This document shows, one piece after another, positions 26,497 to 38,395 of a DNA stretch of 64,000 nt. The DNA is taken from NCBI GenBank assembly GCA_950295325.1, contig OX485803.1, positions 39,757,554-39,821,553 on the forward strand. The letters are read 5' to 3'. Numbering within the stretch: position 1 is the first letter of the stretch; each line of letters starts with the position of its first letter. This stretch comes from Polytrichum commune (taxonomy: Eukaryota > Streptophyta > Polytrichopsida > Polytrichales > Polytrichaceae). Both the position numbers and the translations under genes were made by a program. The notes under the pieces were generated by a model. That model worked only from the letters and a program-made list of their open reading frames with translations. It had not been told where the DNA came from and ran no database searches.

Positions 26497-27336
26497 AAAA
26501 TCAAGCATGTTATAGCTCACGGGATAGCACACCTAATAACAGAGGATGATGGGTGTAGTTTGACTTTTGCGGAGGTGACTAACCCATATATCATCAAGGC
26601 AGTTGCTAAATCACCATGTATTACTCACCCACCGAATTAAAGCAACTACTTGTTGATTAGGTGCCAAAAAATAGGTGTTTGATTAAGGAAGCTAATTGAA
26701 TCAACCTCATCTACCTTAGCTTGTAACAAAGCATCAATTTAAGATTAAAATACAAACTCACACTAATTGCATGGCACAAAAATCAAGTGTGTCATAGCTT
26801 AGGGGATAGCACTCCTAATTACGAAGGATGATGGGTGTAGTTTGACTTTTGTCAAGATGACTAACTCAAATATCATCAAGGCAGTTGATGAATCACCATG
26901 TATCACTCACCTACTGAATTAAAACGACTGCACTACTCAATAGGTGCCAAAATATAGGTGTCCGATTAAGGAAACTAACTGAATCAACCTCATCTACCTT
27001 AGTTTGTAACAAAGCATCAATTTAAGATTAAAACACAAACTCACACTAATTGCGTGGCACAAAAATCAAGTGTGGCATAGCTAAGGGGATAATACTCCTA
27101 ATTACGGAGGATGATGGGTGTAGTTGGACTTTGGTCAAGATGACTAACCTAGATGTCATCAAGGCAGTTGCTAAATCACCATGTATTACTCACCCATTGA
27201 ATTAAAGCGACTGCACTACTCAATAGGTGCCAAAAAATAGATGTCCGATTAAGGAAGCTAACTGAATCAGCCTCATCTCTACCTTAATTTGTAAGAAGCA
27301 TCAATTTAAGATTGAAATACAAACTCACACTAATTT
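26497..27336. repeat. Tandem array, three units of about 281 bp
   Basis: Unit starts at about 26497, 26778 and 27060, each opening with AAAATCAAGyrTG and containing GGATGATGGGTGTAGTT, TCATCAAGGCAGTTG and AAACACAAACTCACACTAAT-like blocks. Units 2 and 3 are closest to each other. No open frame persists through the array. Confidence 0.88.
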
Positions 27337-28061
27337 GCGCGTGTTTTGAACTCTATGAGATGTGGGCGCAGAGATAGATAGTGTCCATTTAAGGCCTGCT
27401 TACGGTTGCCCTTCCGGAAGAGTCTGGCAAAGGGTTCAAGCTCTGTCAGTGGTGAAGAGAAAGCCATGATTGGTAGAACTTGCTTGTGATCATGTGATGA
27501 CTGTACAGTACAGTAATTAGTTCGCCACATTGATTCTTATTGACACTTGTAGCCATAGCGTAAATGGCATTCACATTAATGTTGTAGATTGGACTTGCCA
27601 CACGTATATGGAGTCATATTGCATTGTAAGGACTGCATGTGTCAAATGAGAAGTGTGTTCTAGGTTCATGTTTCATAATAGAGTTTGGTGAAAGACATAT
27701 GAATTGAATCTTCTGGGCATTTAAATTTGACAAGCGGATTTTGTATGTATTACATGGTCTGGTAGTAATCGGATAAGTAACTTAATACACAGCTTATCCT
27801 ACGTTACAACTATCATTTGTTATTTGGGGGTTACTGAGTGCAATAATTTTTTTTTGTACATAATCTAAACTTTTACCAAAAAAAGCCATTTATGTTCTAT
27901 AATTTCCACACAATCTATTGAATTGATGCTTATAAAAATTGAATGCTATAATAAGAAGTTATGGCATTGCGTATTTCAAATAATAAGTGACACTAAACAT
28001 CATGAATGGTGTAGTGGTTCAAATCAAAAGTGATTGATTGCAATCAATGTCAGCATTCACT
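27337..28061. other. Intergenic, nothing recognised
   Basis: 27345-27530 has slightly higher GC, with a 66-codon minus frame of no recognised family. 27988-28015 contains an isolated end of the palindromic-TIR MITE family (GTGACACTAAACATCATgAA). Confidence 0.45.
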
Positions 28062-28470
28062 CCTCATATTACATCATTTATGATATTTAGTGCCACGTGC
28101 AAGGTAGTGTCACTTACCTTATTTTAAGGCGTATGCTAGGTTACACTAATGATCAACAACTTCACCATTAGTCATTGCCTTCTGACACTTGGCGTTCAAG
28201 TGGGTTTACTAATGACTTAACATGAGTATGTTTAATAGTCTTATGAGGTGTATGCCTATGGTACACAATGGTCTACAAGTTGACTAAAGCATACACAAAT
28301 GACACTTGCCATTGGTATGCTTAAGAATATCTTCCTCTTGCATACTAAAATACAAACACATAACAATTGTTCTTAGTACGCCCAATATTATCTTCCCCTT
28401 GCATACTAATTTTGCAAAACTATGATCTCAAGTATCTTAATGTGCTACGTACACTAAACGTCATAATGTA
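28062..28470 (+). mobile_element. Palindromic-TIR MITE family member
   Basis: Starts with an ATCATTTATGATATTTAGTG-type end and ends near 28450-28470 with a CACTAAACGTCATAATGT-type end. Internal blocks 'GGTTACACTAATGATCAACA', 'CTTGGCGTTCAA' and 'ATCTTCCTCTTGCATAC' reappear as reverse complements within 32536-33094. Non-coding. Confidence 0.6.
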
Positions 28471-29480
28471 AATATATTGTTACTAAATGGAGTTACTTAT
28501 GTTGACAAATAGTATCATATTGGAGGCTCGTGGAGTGCTCATAGGCTCCCTTGAGTTTCGCTCTCTAGATTGTGGTTAAGTTATTATTCTCCTGTCTTTA
28601 TTTGATTGATGCAATAGTCGAGTTACATGCTATGGGTGGAAAAAATGTTCAATGACATTCTTGTTTGGAAAGTGGAAGTGGGTTTTATATGTAATAGAGG
28701 CCTATTTAATTCATGATTTATATTTTTAATATAAATTGGAGGTGTTTCTTGTAATTTGAGATCTTAGTATAAAAATTTGAGTCCATTTTCTAGAATAAAT
28801 CTGTTACATACACATTTGTTTTCTCTATAAACTTCCCATATGTAAGGGGTTTAATTTCATGGTGACTCACACACATCATTTAGGTTTCCAATAGAGAGTC
28901 CACCCTCTGCAAGATTTTAGCCTACCATTAGTATGTATATATACATAATTCAAATTCGTATATCTGTGCATGGAAAGGCCTAGTCTAGGCCTCTTGAATG
29001 ATCAAGGGTTATAGGTTGTTAATGCCAAAAGTTACTACTACTATCATACAACTCCCCCCCCCCCTTTGGCACCCCCCAACAATCTAGCTAATTGCATCAT
29101 TTAAAACTAAATGGGCTGAGAGTTAGAGTGGGTAGAAAACACCGTGGTCCACCGTATTTTCGTGTGGATTGAATTTAAGATGGCTTATAAATGAATTAAA
29201 TTCTTTAAAGCAATCAAAATTTATGATTGGATATAATGATAAAATGACAACAAAACATATTGATAGATTGGGTATCAAATTGATGATATACCCACAATGA
29301 TTTATGTTTGTGTAAGACATTATAGTGGGCCACAGTAATAGTCACAGATTTAAAAGATGTGCTTGTACACAATTCCATCGATGACATTGTCCATACACGT
29401 GCATCATCAGTCAAGACTTGCGTCTTAATGTATATCACACCACCCAAGTTTTGTTTGGTTCTGGCAGAAGGCCGACACCT
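28471..29480. other. Intergenic, nothing recognised
   Basis: AT-rich with only short frames. A C run lies near 29054-29064. Confidence 0.45.
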
Positions 29481-30069
29481 ATGATTGGGGAGAAACGGCA
29501 GTTACTTACAGATGAACCAGTTGAGTTTGAGAAATAAGCGGTTGAGGTTCCAAGACTGCTGGAAAACTACCGATCATTTCAGAGGAATTCATAGAATAGA
29601 CCTCAATTTAATAAAGGAAAACCGAAGAATGTTAACATGTAACCGGTGGTTGTTGGACTTGCCAACACTAGGATCTCAACTGATCATGCCCTAAAATCTC
29701 CCCGATCACTGACCGACACATAAACTGAATAGCTAAGCTAGTGCGGGTGTTGGAAGCTGACGAGAGGATTGCGGTGGTGCTGCCAGGAGGGAGGGACAGT
29801 GATCGGGGAGATTTTTGGGCATAATCTGTTGAGATCCTAGTGTTTGCAAGTCTAACGATTTTTGGGCATAATCTGTGGAAATCCTAGTGTTTGCAAGTCT
29901 AACCGGTTACATGTTGACATCCTTCCGTTTTTCTTTATTAAATCGGGGTATATTCCATAAATTCCTCGAAAATGATGGGTAATTTTCCTGCAGTCTTGAT
30001 CTTCAACCGGTTATTTCTCAAGCTCAACCGGTTCATCTGTAACTAACTGCCGGTTCTCCCCAATCATAG
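29481..30069. repeat. Inverted repeat (hairpin), arms about 230 bp
   Basis: 29481-29718 and 29796-30069 are reverse complements with scattered changes. Shared blocks include TGTAACCGGT, CCGATCATTTC-like and GATCGGGGAGAT at the loop side. The right arm has an internal tandem duplication of about 48 bp ('TTTTTGGGCATAATCTGT' twice). Single-arm relatives lie at 50478-50690 and 54715-54905. Non-coding. Confidence 0.8.
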
Positions 30070-31439
30070 GGGAGGGAGCAAGCGAGCAAGCAAGCAAAAG
30101 AGAATGCAGGGAAGCGGTAATTGGATCCTGTGGTGAGACTTTTGTGAACTGTAGCAGCAGCAGCTGCTGTGAAAGCTGGTGGGGCTCATTCATTTCATGC
30201 ATGTTCAGTTGTGGTTTATGAGCACACCAGACGAACGGTTTGCAGATCATCAGCCTTGCTTGCTGGCTGCTCGCTCTGAGACGAGGCTGATGAGATGAGA
30301 TGAGACCGGTTATGGTTTGGAGATCAGTAGACAACAATCGGTTGCAGCCCAGTAACTACCCTACAAATGCGGAACTCCACTTCCAGGAAATTACATGTGT
30401 CGTTGTTGCCGGCTGCTGCTGCCTCTGCCTCGTGAGCATCATTGTTCCTGCAGGGGCGGCACATTAGACTCTCAATGATGCTCCCCCTGCACTCGCTGCA
30501 CCCACGGTTGTCAACCAACAACATAAATGGACTTCAATTTTGTTGATTCTATCACTTGTGGTCACACTGTAAACTACGATTGAGCTACTTCCGCACTTAT
30601 GTAACTTGATTCATGTAGGTCGGTACTGGGGCCCTCACACTAGAAGCCCGGCGCACAGACTTCATGCATCCTCTGGCACTTCCCAATGTGGGGGCAAATA
30701 AATAAATGGTTGGCCAGCGGGCATGTTCGGGCCATGGGCAGAGAGGCGAGACAAAATTCTTGCATACGAGTATACTGGACCTCATTCATCCAACACATGA
30801 ATTGCTCTTTAGAACAATGAAATTAAACTTGCAATAATAATTAACTTCAAAGATCTCCGGTTAGACTTCTGAGCGAAGTCGTTTGAGACGCGTGAATCGC
30901 AAACCTGTTAGGGTTTAAGTTTTTATGTTGCATGGATGAGAGGTACTCTTGTGTATATGGCACAAGAAGAATCTCTTGTTGCTGCCCACAATCTCGATAT
31001 TTCCGCTGGGCAAGTTTTGCCACGCATTAGGAGGCATAGGAGGTTTAAGGGTGAGTTTACGCCAAGGTCCAATATCAAAGAAACCTTAAATTCAAGTAAT
31101 CCTACCGGTCAAGAGAAAATCTTAATAACTTAGAAGAGAGTTTACACTAGAAACTGACATTTTGGTATATTTGGATGAATCACTTGCATAAAAATGATAA
31201 GGGATGTGCACTTGTGGGGAAAAAAACATCAAACAACAATAGCAAAAGCAACAACACAACAACCACAACTTTGAATGTTTGTATTCCATGTTCGCCAACC
31301 ACCATATTTGTGTAGTTTTGTGATCTAGTGTACATTATATTGATAGTTGGAATTGTCCAAAATTCATGCATAAATCCAAATATACATAATTCCTAGTTTA
31401 GGGTCTGGGCCCAAGGGTTTTTTTTATAAAAAAAAAGAT
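30070..31439. other. Intergenic, gene fragments not established
   Basis: Composition is more balanced between 30070 and 30800. A 66-codon minus frame (30524-30324) has a CxxC-x9-CxxC pattern near its start, but I cannot tie it to a family. 30936-31133 has a 65-codon plus frame, also unrecognised. Confidence 0.35.
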
Positions 31440-31740
31440 TTAAGAACTAACACCCAAAAGACATGTGTTGAAAAGAGATTGGACTACATGCTCCAAATAT
31501 GCCAACCATTCTAGGCTCAATAGTCAACATGATTAGGGGGGGACTTATATGACCACGAGAATCTTTGCTTTGATAATGAATAACTTGATTTTTGTACGAG
31601 CTTTTAAAATTATGAGGCAAATGACCACGATCACAATTCGGATTCGTTAATCATCTTGCCCCTAACATGTATATCCTCTAAGAAGTGGTGCAAATAGAAA
31701 CACCATCCATTTGAGACATGTCTACCTTAGGTCCTCCCCA
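31440..31740 (+). repeat. Dispersed repeat family, copy c
   Basis: Carries 'TTGGACTACATGCTC', 'CTAGGCTCAATAGTCAACAT', 'GGGACTTATATGACCA' and 'TTTGATAATGAATAA', shared with 14740-14890, 42170-42430, 46213-46440 and 55005-55345. A weaker continuation is at 31860-32050. Confidence 0.6.
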
Positions 31741-32535
31741 AGTGACACTAGAAGGATCACGTGGTCAAATCACTAGCAAACCAACCAATTTAGAAGATGG
31801 ACATGGCACAAAGAACTAGTTCTATGTGGTAGTACTATGATATATAGTGCAATGAGACGTAACCCAAAGTGATATTCATACTGCTGACTCCTAAAATCAT
31901 GAAGCAAAGAACTATGGGCTCAATTCGCATTAGCCTCTTCATCTTGCACTGATTGTATGTTTCATATCCTTCAAGAAGTGATGGCCGTGTAAAGAAACAG
32001 TATCATCTAAGGCACATCTCACCTTACACAAAATTTGAAATGACGATCAACTACTTGAGTTTAAGAGCCTCTAGGTCTGGTTTCTTCACCCCTGTGTACA
32101 TGCATGGAATGGAAGCAGTTACAATAATGATGCTGTGCAGGTTACAGCGGCACGCACTGGCCAGTTGTAATCCCTCTGATCTCCTCAAGTCTTCCTTTTA
32201 ATGTCTTTCCATGTTGCTGCTATTGTAGCTGCAGCAGGAGGGTGGTAGGTAGAAGGTAGCTGCTGTAACTTAATACACATACATTTCTATCAGTCAGTAA
32301 TGGAGAGTGGGAATTATCATATATGAGTGTACAATGTCTCACTCATCCAACGTAAAAGCCTTGAAATAGTATGTAGCCTTAAGTTGATTTGACACCAACA
32401 TTAGTTTCAAAGACCCCGAATTATAAATGTACTCGAGACCATTTGAGAGGACTTGGCAACAAACCTATAGAGAGGTCAGGTTTTTATGTTGGATGGATGA
32501 CTAGAGGTACACGAGTGAGTGTACAATAATTCCCT
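31741..32535. other. Intergenic, nothing recognised
   Basis: Short frames only. 31860-32050 partly resembles the dispersed repeat family. Confidence 0.4.
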
Positions 32536-33094
32536 CTCTTTGTCAATATTGCACCGTTTATGGTATTTAGTGGCATGTACATTATTTGCGAAGGGCCTAA
32601 ACTAGATGCCTAGAGGTCTCAAAGTGTCACGTATGCTAATTGTTAGTATGATGCTATTCACCGACATGAGTAATTATTTGAATGAATGATCATTTCCATT
32701 GTGATATTTAGGGTACTAACACATTGAAATACTTGAGATAATAGTTTTTCATTTTAATATGCAAGGAGAAGGCAACACTAAGCATACTCATGGCCAATGT
32801 GTTTGCATTCTCGTATGCAAGAGGAAGATACTCTTGAGCATATTGACGCCAAGTTTCATTTGTGTACAATTTTAGTCAATTTGTAGACTGTTACATAACT
32901 TAGGGATACCCCTCGTAACACTTTTGAACAGAGTCATGTCAAGATAAAAAATGGCAAGCGTAGTTGAACGCCAAGTGACGTGCGATGACACGAGACTGTG
33001 GAGTTGTTGATCATTAGTGTAACCTAGCATATGCCTCAAAACATGGCAAGCAACATTATCACGCATGTGACACTAAACACCACAAAGGGTGTAC
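32536..33094 (-). mobile_element. Palindromic-TIR MITE family member, inverted
   Basis: Ends 'CCGTTTATGGTATTTAGTGG' and 'GTGACACTAAACACCACAAA' are inverted relative to each other. Its interior in reverse complement matches 28100-28400 in several blocks (GGTTACACTAATGATCAACA, ACTTGGCGT, CTACAAnTTGACTAAA). Non-coding. Confidence 0.6.
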
Positions 33095-33639
33095 TCACAA
33101 TGAATACTTCCGTCTATCTGGCCGTGGTGGAAAGTGGAGTACTGCAGCTGCCGCAAGGCAGCATTCAATAAGCTCCCCCAGCTGGACTCTCATTTCAGTT
33201 TCCATGACCTACTTCTGACTTCATTTGGGCGGTGACGTGAGCAGCATGCAGTAGTGTAGTTATAAGTACTGCAGTCTGTGAGTGATAGCTCCTCCCTTGA
33301 AGCACCTCTGACTCACAGGGTACACACCCCACATCTACCCTAGTCCTGGATTCTAAGTGAAAGGTCAGAAACTTTAGGCCTGTCCCTGTCACCTGGCTGT
33401 GTAAGGATCAGTATAAGGAGTAGGGAAGAAACAAGAAACCTCCTTCATGTTCTGAGCGTAGGAGATAGAAGTTTTAGGTAAGGATCACAAACCTGCTGCG
33501 CCGACACCCTTCAAGACTAGACAGTCCACGGCTTTACAGGCTTTAAATCCTTGGAGGCTACTTGTTAAGCTTAGATATGCATCATGGATGCTGCAGTTGG
33601 GCCGATTCAGTCAACCTCGACCTTTGCAAATCCTCGACC
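33095..33639. other. Intergenic, nothing recognised
   Basis: Moderate GC, no RNA gene or protein motif recognised. Confidence 0.4.
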
Positions 33640-34110
33640 GCCCACCCAACTAACTCGCTACATAGCACTGGGCATGGCTTTGAGCCAGAAGATGATGATG
33701 TTTGTTTCTAAGTAGGTTACAATACATTTCACACAGCTCAAATCCATTCTATTTGGGTTGCAGGAATCAGTACTTGACCTCAACCAAGTCTTCGCTAAAA
33801 ACTCGCGCCCACCTATGAGCCTTAGTGGATATGGATGAGCCAGAAGATGATCATGTTTGTGTCTAAGTAGGTTACAATATATGTTTCACAATGGTAGCTA
33901 GCTGCAGCTCAAACCCCCATCAAATCCATTCTATTCGGGTTGTAGGTTCAGTACTTTTATAACCTCAACATTGTCTTTGCAAAATCTCTCTGACCTATAA
34001 GCCTTAGTGGACATGGATTTGAGCCACATAATGATGATGATGATGATGACGATGACGATGATGATAATGATGTTTGTTTCTAAGTAGGTTACAATATTTT
34101 TCACACAGTT
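33640..34110. repeat. Tandem array, three units of about 165 bp
   Basis: Each unit has GAGCCAGAAGATGATnATGT (GAGCCACATAATGATGATGA in the third) followed by TTTGTTTCTAAGTAGGTTAC and, in the first two, AAATCCATTCTATTyGGGTT. The third unit is expanded by a GAT/GAC microsatellite at 34031-34072. Confidence 0.75.
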
Positions 34111-34899
34111 CTGTCACAGCTACAAAGCTGCTGGAGCTTGACAAGTTGATTCTACTCTTTGGTTTCGTTCCATTTTCTGCTTGTATATTTGGAACTGGAG
34201 CTGCAACTGGCCTGGAATTAATATCTGTCAACGCTTGAATCCAACGTCTACAGGTTTGCTGCTGCTGTGGCAAGGTATTCTAGGTATTCAAACCCTGCTG
34301 CAAATGTAGAAATATATAAAGAGGTGGTCGGGGTTTGGCTTTTTTGCAGGTTGAGGTCGAGGGTAGGTAGCCGGGATTTGGGCCAAATCATCATATATAG
34401 GTGAAGTAGTACTACTGCTCTGGGGAAAGCTGCTAGCCGTCCTGTGAATTCTGAGGGTGAGATTGTGGTATCCAAGGGAAGCTGCTAACCGCCCTGTGAA
34501 TTCTGAAGGTGAGATTGTGTATCCAAGGAGCTGAAGGAACTGAAGAAGAACTGGAAAAGAAGAAGGTTTCTGGAGATTTCAAGGTTGAAGGCCAATTTTT
34601 TCCCGAGGGTTTCAATCCACTTTGCAGCATGACTGTCCTTGGGTAGCTGGAAATTCGCTCTCGGCAGCTATTTTCTATGTGAAGCACTACTCTATATACT
34701 CTACGGGTGAGATTCCCGGCTTCCAATTTCGATGCTGCTATTTTTGAGCCTTTACTTGAGTTTGCGTTGCGGTACTGCTCTGATGCATCCGTTCAAGTAC
34801 TCATGATCATGCATGTCCGGCAAGTTCTGGGCAGAATCTCGAAATCCTGAGGACTCAGATAAATGCTTTGCCTCAGGATTTACACTCCGTGAGATTTAT
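34111..34899. repeat. Intergenic with a 54-bp tandem duplication and a stem-loop
   Basis: 34429-34482 and 34483-34536 are near-identical direct copies ('AAGCTGCTAaCCGcCCTGTG' plus 'AATTCTGAgGGTGAGATTGTG'). 34847-34886 contains an 11-bp stem, AAATCCTGAGG / CCTCAGGATTT, with an 18-nt loop. No gene recognised. Confidence 0.65.
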
Positions 34900-35110
34900 C
34901 CTTTGGCAAGTTCTATAAGTTGAATCTTGTTAAATGGGAAATGGCTTTGTGTGAAGATAGATAGGTAACAATGAGGTGTCGAGTAATGAGAGCTTGCCAC
35001 TTGACTATCTTTGGCACTCATGAATGTAGCCTGGACCTCAATTCTTCGAAATTTATTCTTGAAGCTAGAATAGAAAGAGAACGTCCTTGCACATGATGCT
35101 TAAGAATAAT
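34900..35110 (-). repeat. Repeat shared with PTEN2 intron 5
   Basis: In reverse complement this matches about 45380-45540, including GACACCTCATTGTTACCTAT, CAAGATTCAAC and GAACTTGC. Non-coding. Confidence 0.55.
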
Positions 35111-35649
35111 GTTATATGTAGGATAAGCACATATATTACAGAGAATTTTATTTTTATTCATTTCATCACGAGGTCATGCATTTAACATGGCCAGGAAGTT
35201 ACTGTAACAACACGGTCGCGGAAGCATGTGCACATGAACGAACCACTTTGGTCAGCATTTTAGCGTGAAAGAGTTCTAAAAGTTGTGTATGTAGTTGAGT
35301 AATTTGCAGGGATCTCCAAGCTAGATTACAATTCTGACAGTCTCATCAGGCACGCTCCCTTTGGTCAGACTTGTAATAGAATTGATCCGACCCGTAGTAC
35401 TCTGACCGGTTAAGGGTTAAATGGTAGAGTAGCCAGGACTTTATAATGAGTGATCCTTGTTAGTGGACCAGAAATCTACCCAGCTGGTACTCGGTATAAG
35501 TAGTACCACGGCAGACACATATTGCAAAGACCATAACATCCTGCAATCTGTGTTGTCAAGCATCGAATTTATTTGTGTCGGTTCCTTCGAGCCATGGTCG
35601 GTGGAAGAATCCTGCGCTACTCTTTCTTCACACCCCCCCCCCCCCCCCC
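35111..35649. other. Intergenic ending in an 18-C run
   Basis: No gene recognised. A long C run near 35633-35650 immediately precedes the tandem array upstream of KCS. Confidence 0.5.
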
Positions 35650-36720
35650 CAGCGACAGATTCCGGGAACATACGGAGAACAATACTCGCTTACAACAGAA
35701 TTAGCCAGCTTAGACTAATGTCTTTTCTTGTTTTGTTTGTTTGTTGGCTCTGCCCCATATCATGGGATAGAGGCATTGTTAGAGACTGCCTTCGAGTGCT
35801 AATAGGCCTGGGTAATGCATTTCAAAACCTCATGGATGAGGTTTGGCGAACCTCAGTGGAAGCTCAGTGATATTTTCAATTCAATATGAAATAATTACTC
35901 TTAAAATGTCATTCTAGGACAGTAGCAAAGCCACATTCCCTTGTTTGTTTGGTTTTACGGCGCGGAATGGAAGAAGCTTTGTGTAATTGACGTTGACCCT
36001 GAGTGAACTTCGTTCTCACGAATTAGCTAGTCATGCCAGCCACCACAGGCTGTCAACAGTTGTCTCAAATTTGTCAGGATTCTTCCGAGTTTTCGAGAAG
36101 AACATTCACAACAGAATTAGCCAGCTGATGTTTTCTTTCTTACTTTTTGATTTCTTGATTTTAATTTTTTCATAATCTTCGTCGCCGAATGCAAGAAGCT
36201 TCTGTAATTGATGTATAACCCGAGTGAACCTGCCCTCACAAATTAGCTACAGTCATGCCACCACATGCTCGACAGTTGCAGCAGGCTTGTCAGCATTCTT
36301 CCGAGATGTCCAGGATCTTAACACCCACAACAGAATTAGCCAGCTAATGAGTTCTTTCTATTTGGTTTTTGTCCTCGAATGTGTAATGTCTTTGTAATAC
36401 CCTGAGTGAACTTCGTTCTCACGAATTAGCGACAGTGATGCCACCACAGATTCGACAGTTGGAGCACAGACTTGACAGCAAGCATTCTTCCGAGATCTCC
36501 AGGACATTCTCAACACTCAAAACAGATTTAGCCAGCTAATGTTTCCTTTTCTTTTTTCTTTTATTAGCCGAATGCAAAGAATGTTTTTGTACTCTGAGTG
36601 AACGCTGTTTTCACGAATTAGCTATAGTATGCCACCGCAGATTCAACAACTGCAGCAGACTTGACAGCAATCTTCCGCGATTTCTTCAGGTCTCAGATCA
36701 ATTCGGAGGAGTCTGAACCA
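35650..36720 (+). repeat. About 195-bp tandem array abutting the KCS start codon
   Basis: Five units (first partial, 35650-35728; then about 35957-36148, 36181-36365, 36371-36553, 36566-36720). Each holds 'GAGTGAACTTCGTTCTCACG' and 'AATTAGC', 'ATGCCACCACAG', 'TTCTTCCGAGAT', then 'CAGAATTAGCCAGCTAATG' and 'GCCGAATGCAAGAA'. The last unit runs into the KCS ATG, whose context CTGAACCAGATGAATG aligns with the GAATTAGCCAGCTAATG of other units. It probably includes KCS promoter and 5' UTR; this is inference. Confidence 0.82.
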
Positions 36721-36721
36721 G

Positions 36722-38395
36722 ATGAATGAAAAGAGCTCCAATATGGATAAGCAAGCGTCTGCATCATCAGCATCCGCAGTAGCGGCAGTAGCACCGATCA
36801 ACATGAACCGAGTGGAGGCCGGTTTTCAACCTGGAACTCGAATTCTGGTGCGCATAAGCTCGATTCGGCAGCTCCCCGATTTCCTGCAATCGGTGAACTT
36901 GAAATATGTGAAACTAGGGTACCATTACCTGTGCATGCACGCGGTGGTGCTGCTATTCATCCCACTGCTGGTCGCCGTGGGCTTGGAGGTCGGAAGGGTA
37001 GGGTCCGATGACCTAGCCCAGATGTGGGAAAGCTTACGATTTAATTTAGTCTCCGTCTTCGGATGCTCAACGCTTCTAGTGTTCGCAGTAACCGCATACT
37101 TCATGTCACGGCCCCGACCAATCTTCCTAGTCGACCACGCATGTTACCTCCCCCCTGCACATCTGCGAGTCTTTTACAAAGAATTCATTGACAGGAGCCG
37201 AGCTTCGGGATACTTCGATGAACGCAGCATGGAGTTCCAGGAGAAGATTCTGGAACGGTCAGGGTTAAGTGAGCACACATGCTTACCGGAAGCTCTCCAT
37301 GCCATCCCGCAGCAGATTAACATGCGGACAGCGAGAAAGGAATCCGAGGATGTGATGTTCGGTTGCCTCGACGAGCTTTTTGAGAAGACAGGGGTGAAAC
37401 CCAAAGATATTGGTATTCTGGTTGTAAATTGTAGCTTGTTTTGTCCGACGCCTTCGTTGTCGGCGATGATTGTCAACAAGTACAAAATGCGAGGAAATGT
37501 GCGAACATTCAACCTGGGAGGGATGGGGTGCAGTGCTTCCGTCATCGCTGTCGACTTGGCCAAGGATCTCCTCAAACTGCACGGGAATACTTACGCTGTG
37601 GTTGTGAGCACCGAAAACATAACGCAAAATTGGTATTTCGGTAACCGAAGGTCGATGCTTATTCCGAACTGTCTTTTCAGGGTTGGTGGAGCGGCGGTGC
37701 TACTCAGCAACAAAAGAAGTGACAAGTGGAGATCCAAGTACAAGCTCAACACCATTGTGCGAACACACAAAGGCACAGATGACAAATCGCATGCTTGTGT
37801 TTACCAGGAGGAAGATGAGAAAGGTCGGTTGGGGGTCACTTTGTCCAAGGAGCTCATGGCCATCGCCGGCCAAGCTTTGAAGGCGAACATCACAACCCTA
37901 GGACCAATGGTGCTACCACTCTCGGAACAACTGCTGTTTTTTGCACACCTCGTTGGTCGAAAACTGTTCAACATGAAGAAACTCGGTAAAGCTTACATCC
38001 CGGACTTTCGACTTGCGTTTGAGCATTTCTGCATTCACGCGGGGGGTAGGGGCGTCATTGACGAACTGCAGAAGAACCTGAACCTATCGGAACTCCACTG
38101 CGAAGCCTCCAGGATGACATTGTACAGGTTTGGGAACACCTCGTCTTCTTCCATTTGGTATGAGCTTGCTTACCTTGAGGCCAAAGGAAGGATGCGGCGA
38201 GGCGACCGAGTTTGGCAGATCGCATTTGGAAGCGGCTTTAAGTGCAACAGCGCAGTTTGGCAAGCCCTCCGCACCATTCAACCGCCGACTGCGAATCACT
38301 CGCCTTGGATGCACTGCATTCACGAGTACCCGGTCAAGATCCCTCAAACGCAAAAATATGGAATGATCACAACGCCGTCACCAACTCTACTTTGA
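36722..38395 (+). CDS. KCS: 3-ketoacyl-CoA synthase (FAE1/KCS family), intronless
   Basis: A single uninterrupted frame of 557 aa. KCS enzymes condense malonyl-CoA with a long-chain acyl-CoA, the committed step of very-long-chain fatty acid elongation (waxes, cutin/suberin precursors, sphingolipids) in the ER membrane. Visible: two hydrophobic N-terminal segments (about residues 66-90 and 107-128), the FAE1-type condensing domain, the catalytic-cysteine motif NLGGMGCSAS with Cys270, RTHKG with His349, EHFCIHAGG with His435/His439, and RFGNTSSSSIWYELAY with Asn472, then a GSGFKCNSAVW C-terminal signature. Position 468, before RFGNT, is Tyr where some members have His. Length is slightly above the family's usual roughly 490-530 aa because of an Ala/Ser-rich N-terminus. 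The first ATG is used; Met8 and Met28 are alternatives. A 195-bp tandem array abuts the start, and PTEN2 lies downstream on the opposite strand. Confidence 0.97.
   Translation: MNEKSSNMDKQASASSASAVAAVAPINMNRVEAGFQPGTRILVRISSIRQLPDFLQSVNLKYVKLGYHYLCMHAVVLLFIPLLVAVGLEVGRVGSDDLAQMWESLRFNLVSVFGCSTLLVFAVTAYFMSRPRPIFLVDHACYLPPAHLRVFYKEFIDRSRASGYFDERSMEFQEKILERSGLSEHTCLPEALHAIPQQINMRTARKESEDVMFGCLDELFEKTGVKPKDIGILVVNCSLFCPTPSLSAMIVNKYKMRGNVRTFNLGGMGCSASVIAVDLAKDLLKLHGNTYAVVVSTENITQNWYFGNRRSMLIPNCLFRVGGAAVLLSNKRSDKWRSKYKLNTIVRTHKGTDDKSHACVYQEEDEKGRLGVTLSKELMAIAGQALKANITTLGPMVLPLSEQLLFFAHLVGRKLFNMKKLGKAYIPDFRLAFEHFCIHAGGRGVIDELQKNLNLSELHCEASRMTLYRFGNTSSSSIWYELAYLEAKGRMRRGDRVWQIAFGSGFKCNSAVWQALRTIQPPTANHSPWMHCIHEYPVKIPQTQKYGMITTPSPTLL

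Noticed and set aside
30324-30524. Cys-rich minus frame with CxxC-x9-CxxC
   Set aside because: Could be a zinc-ribbon-like exon, but no second motif, no splice support and no recognised family.
35457-35870. 137-codon frame
   Set aside because: It includes a poly-Pro run from the C homopolymer and enters the tandem array; no family resemblance.
37174-37627. Minus-strand frames of 133 and 114 codons
   Set aside because: Shadows of the KCS coding sequence.
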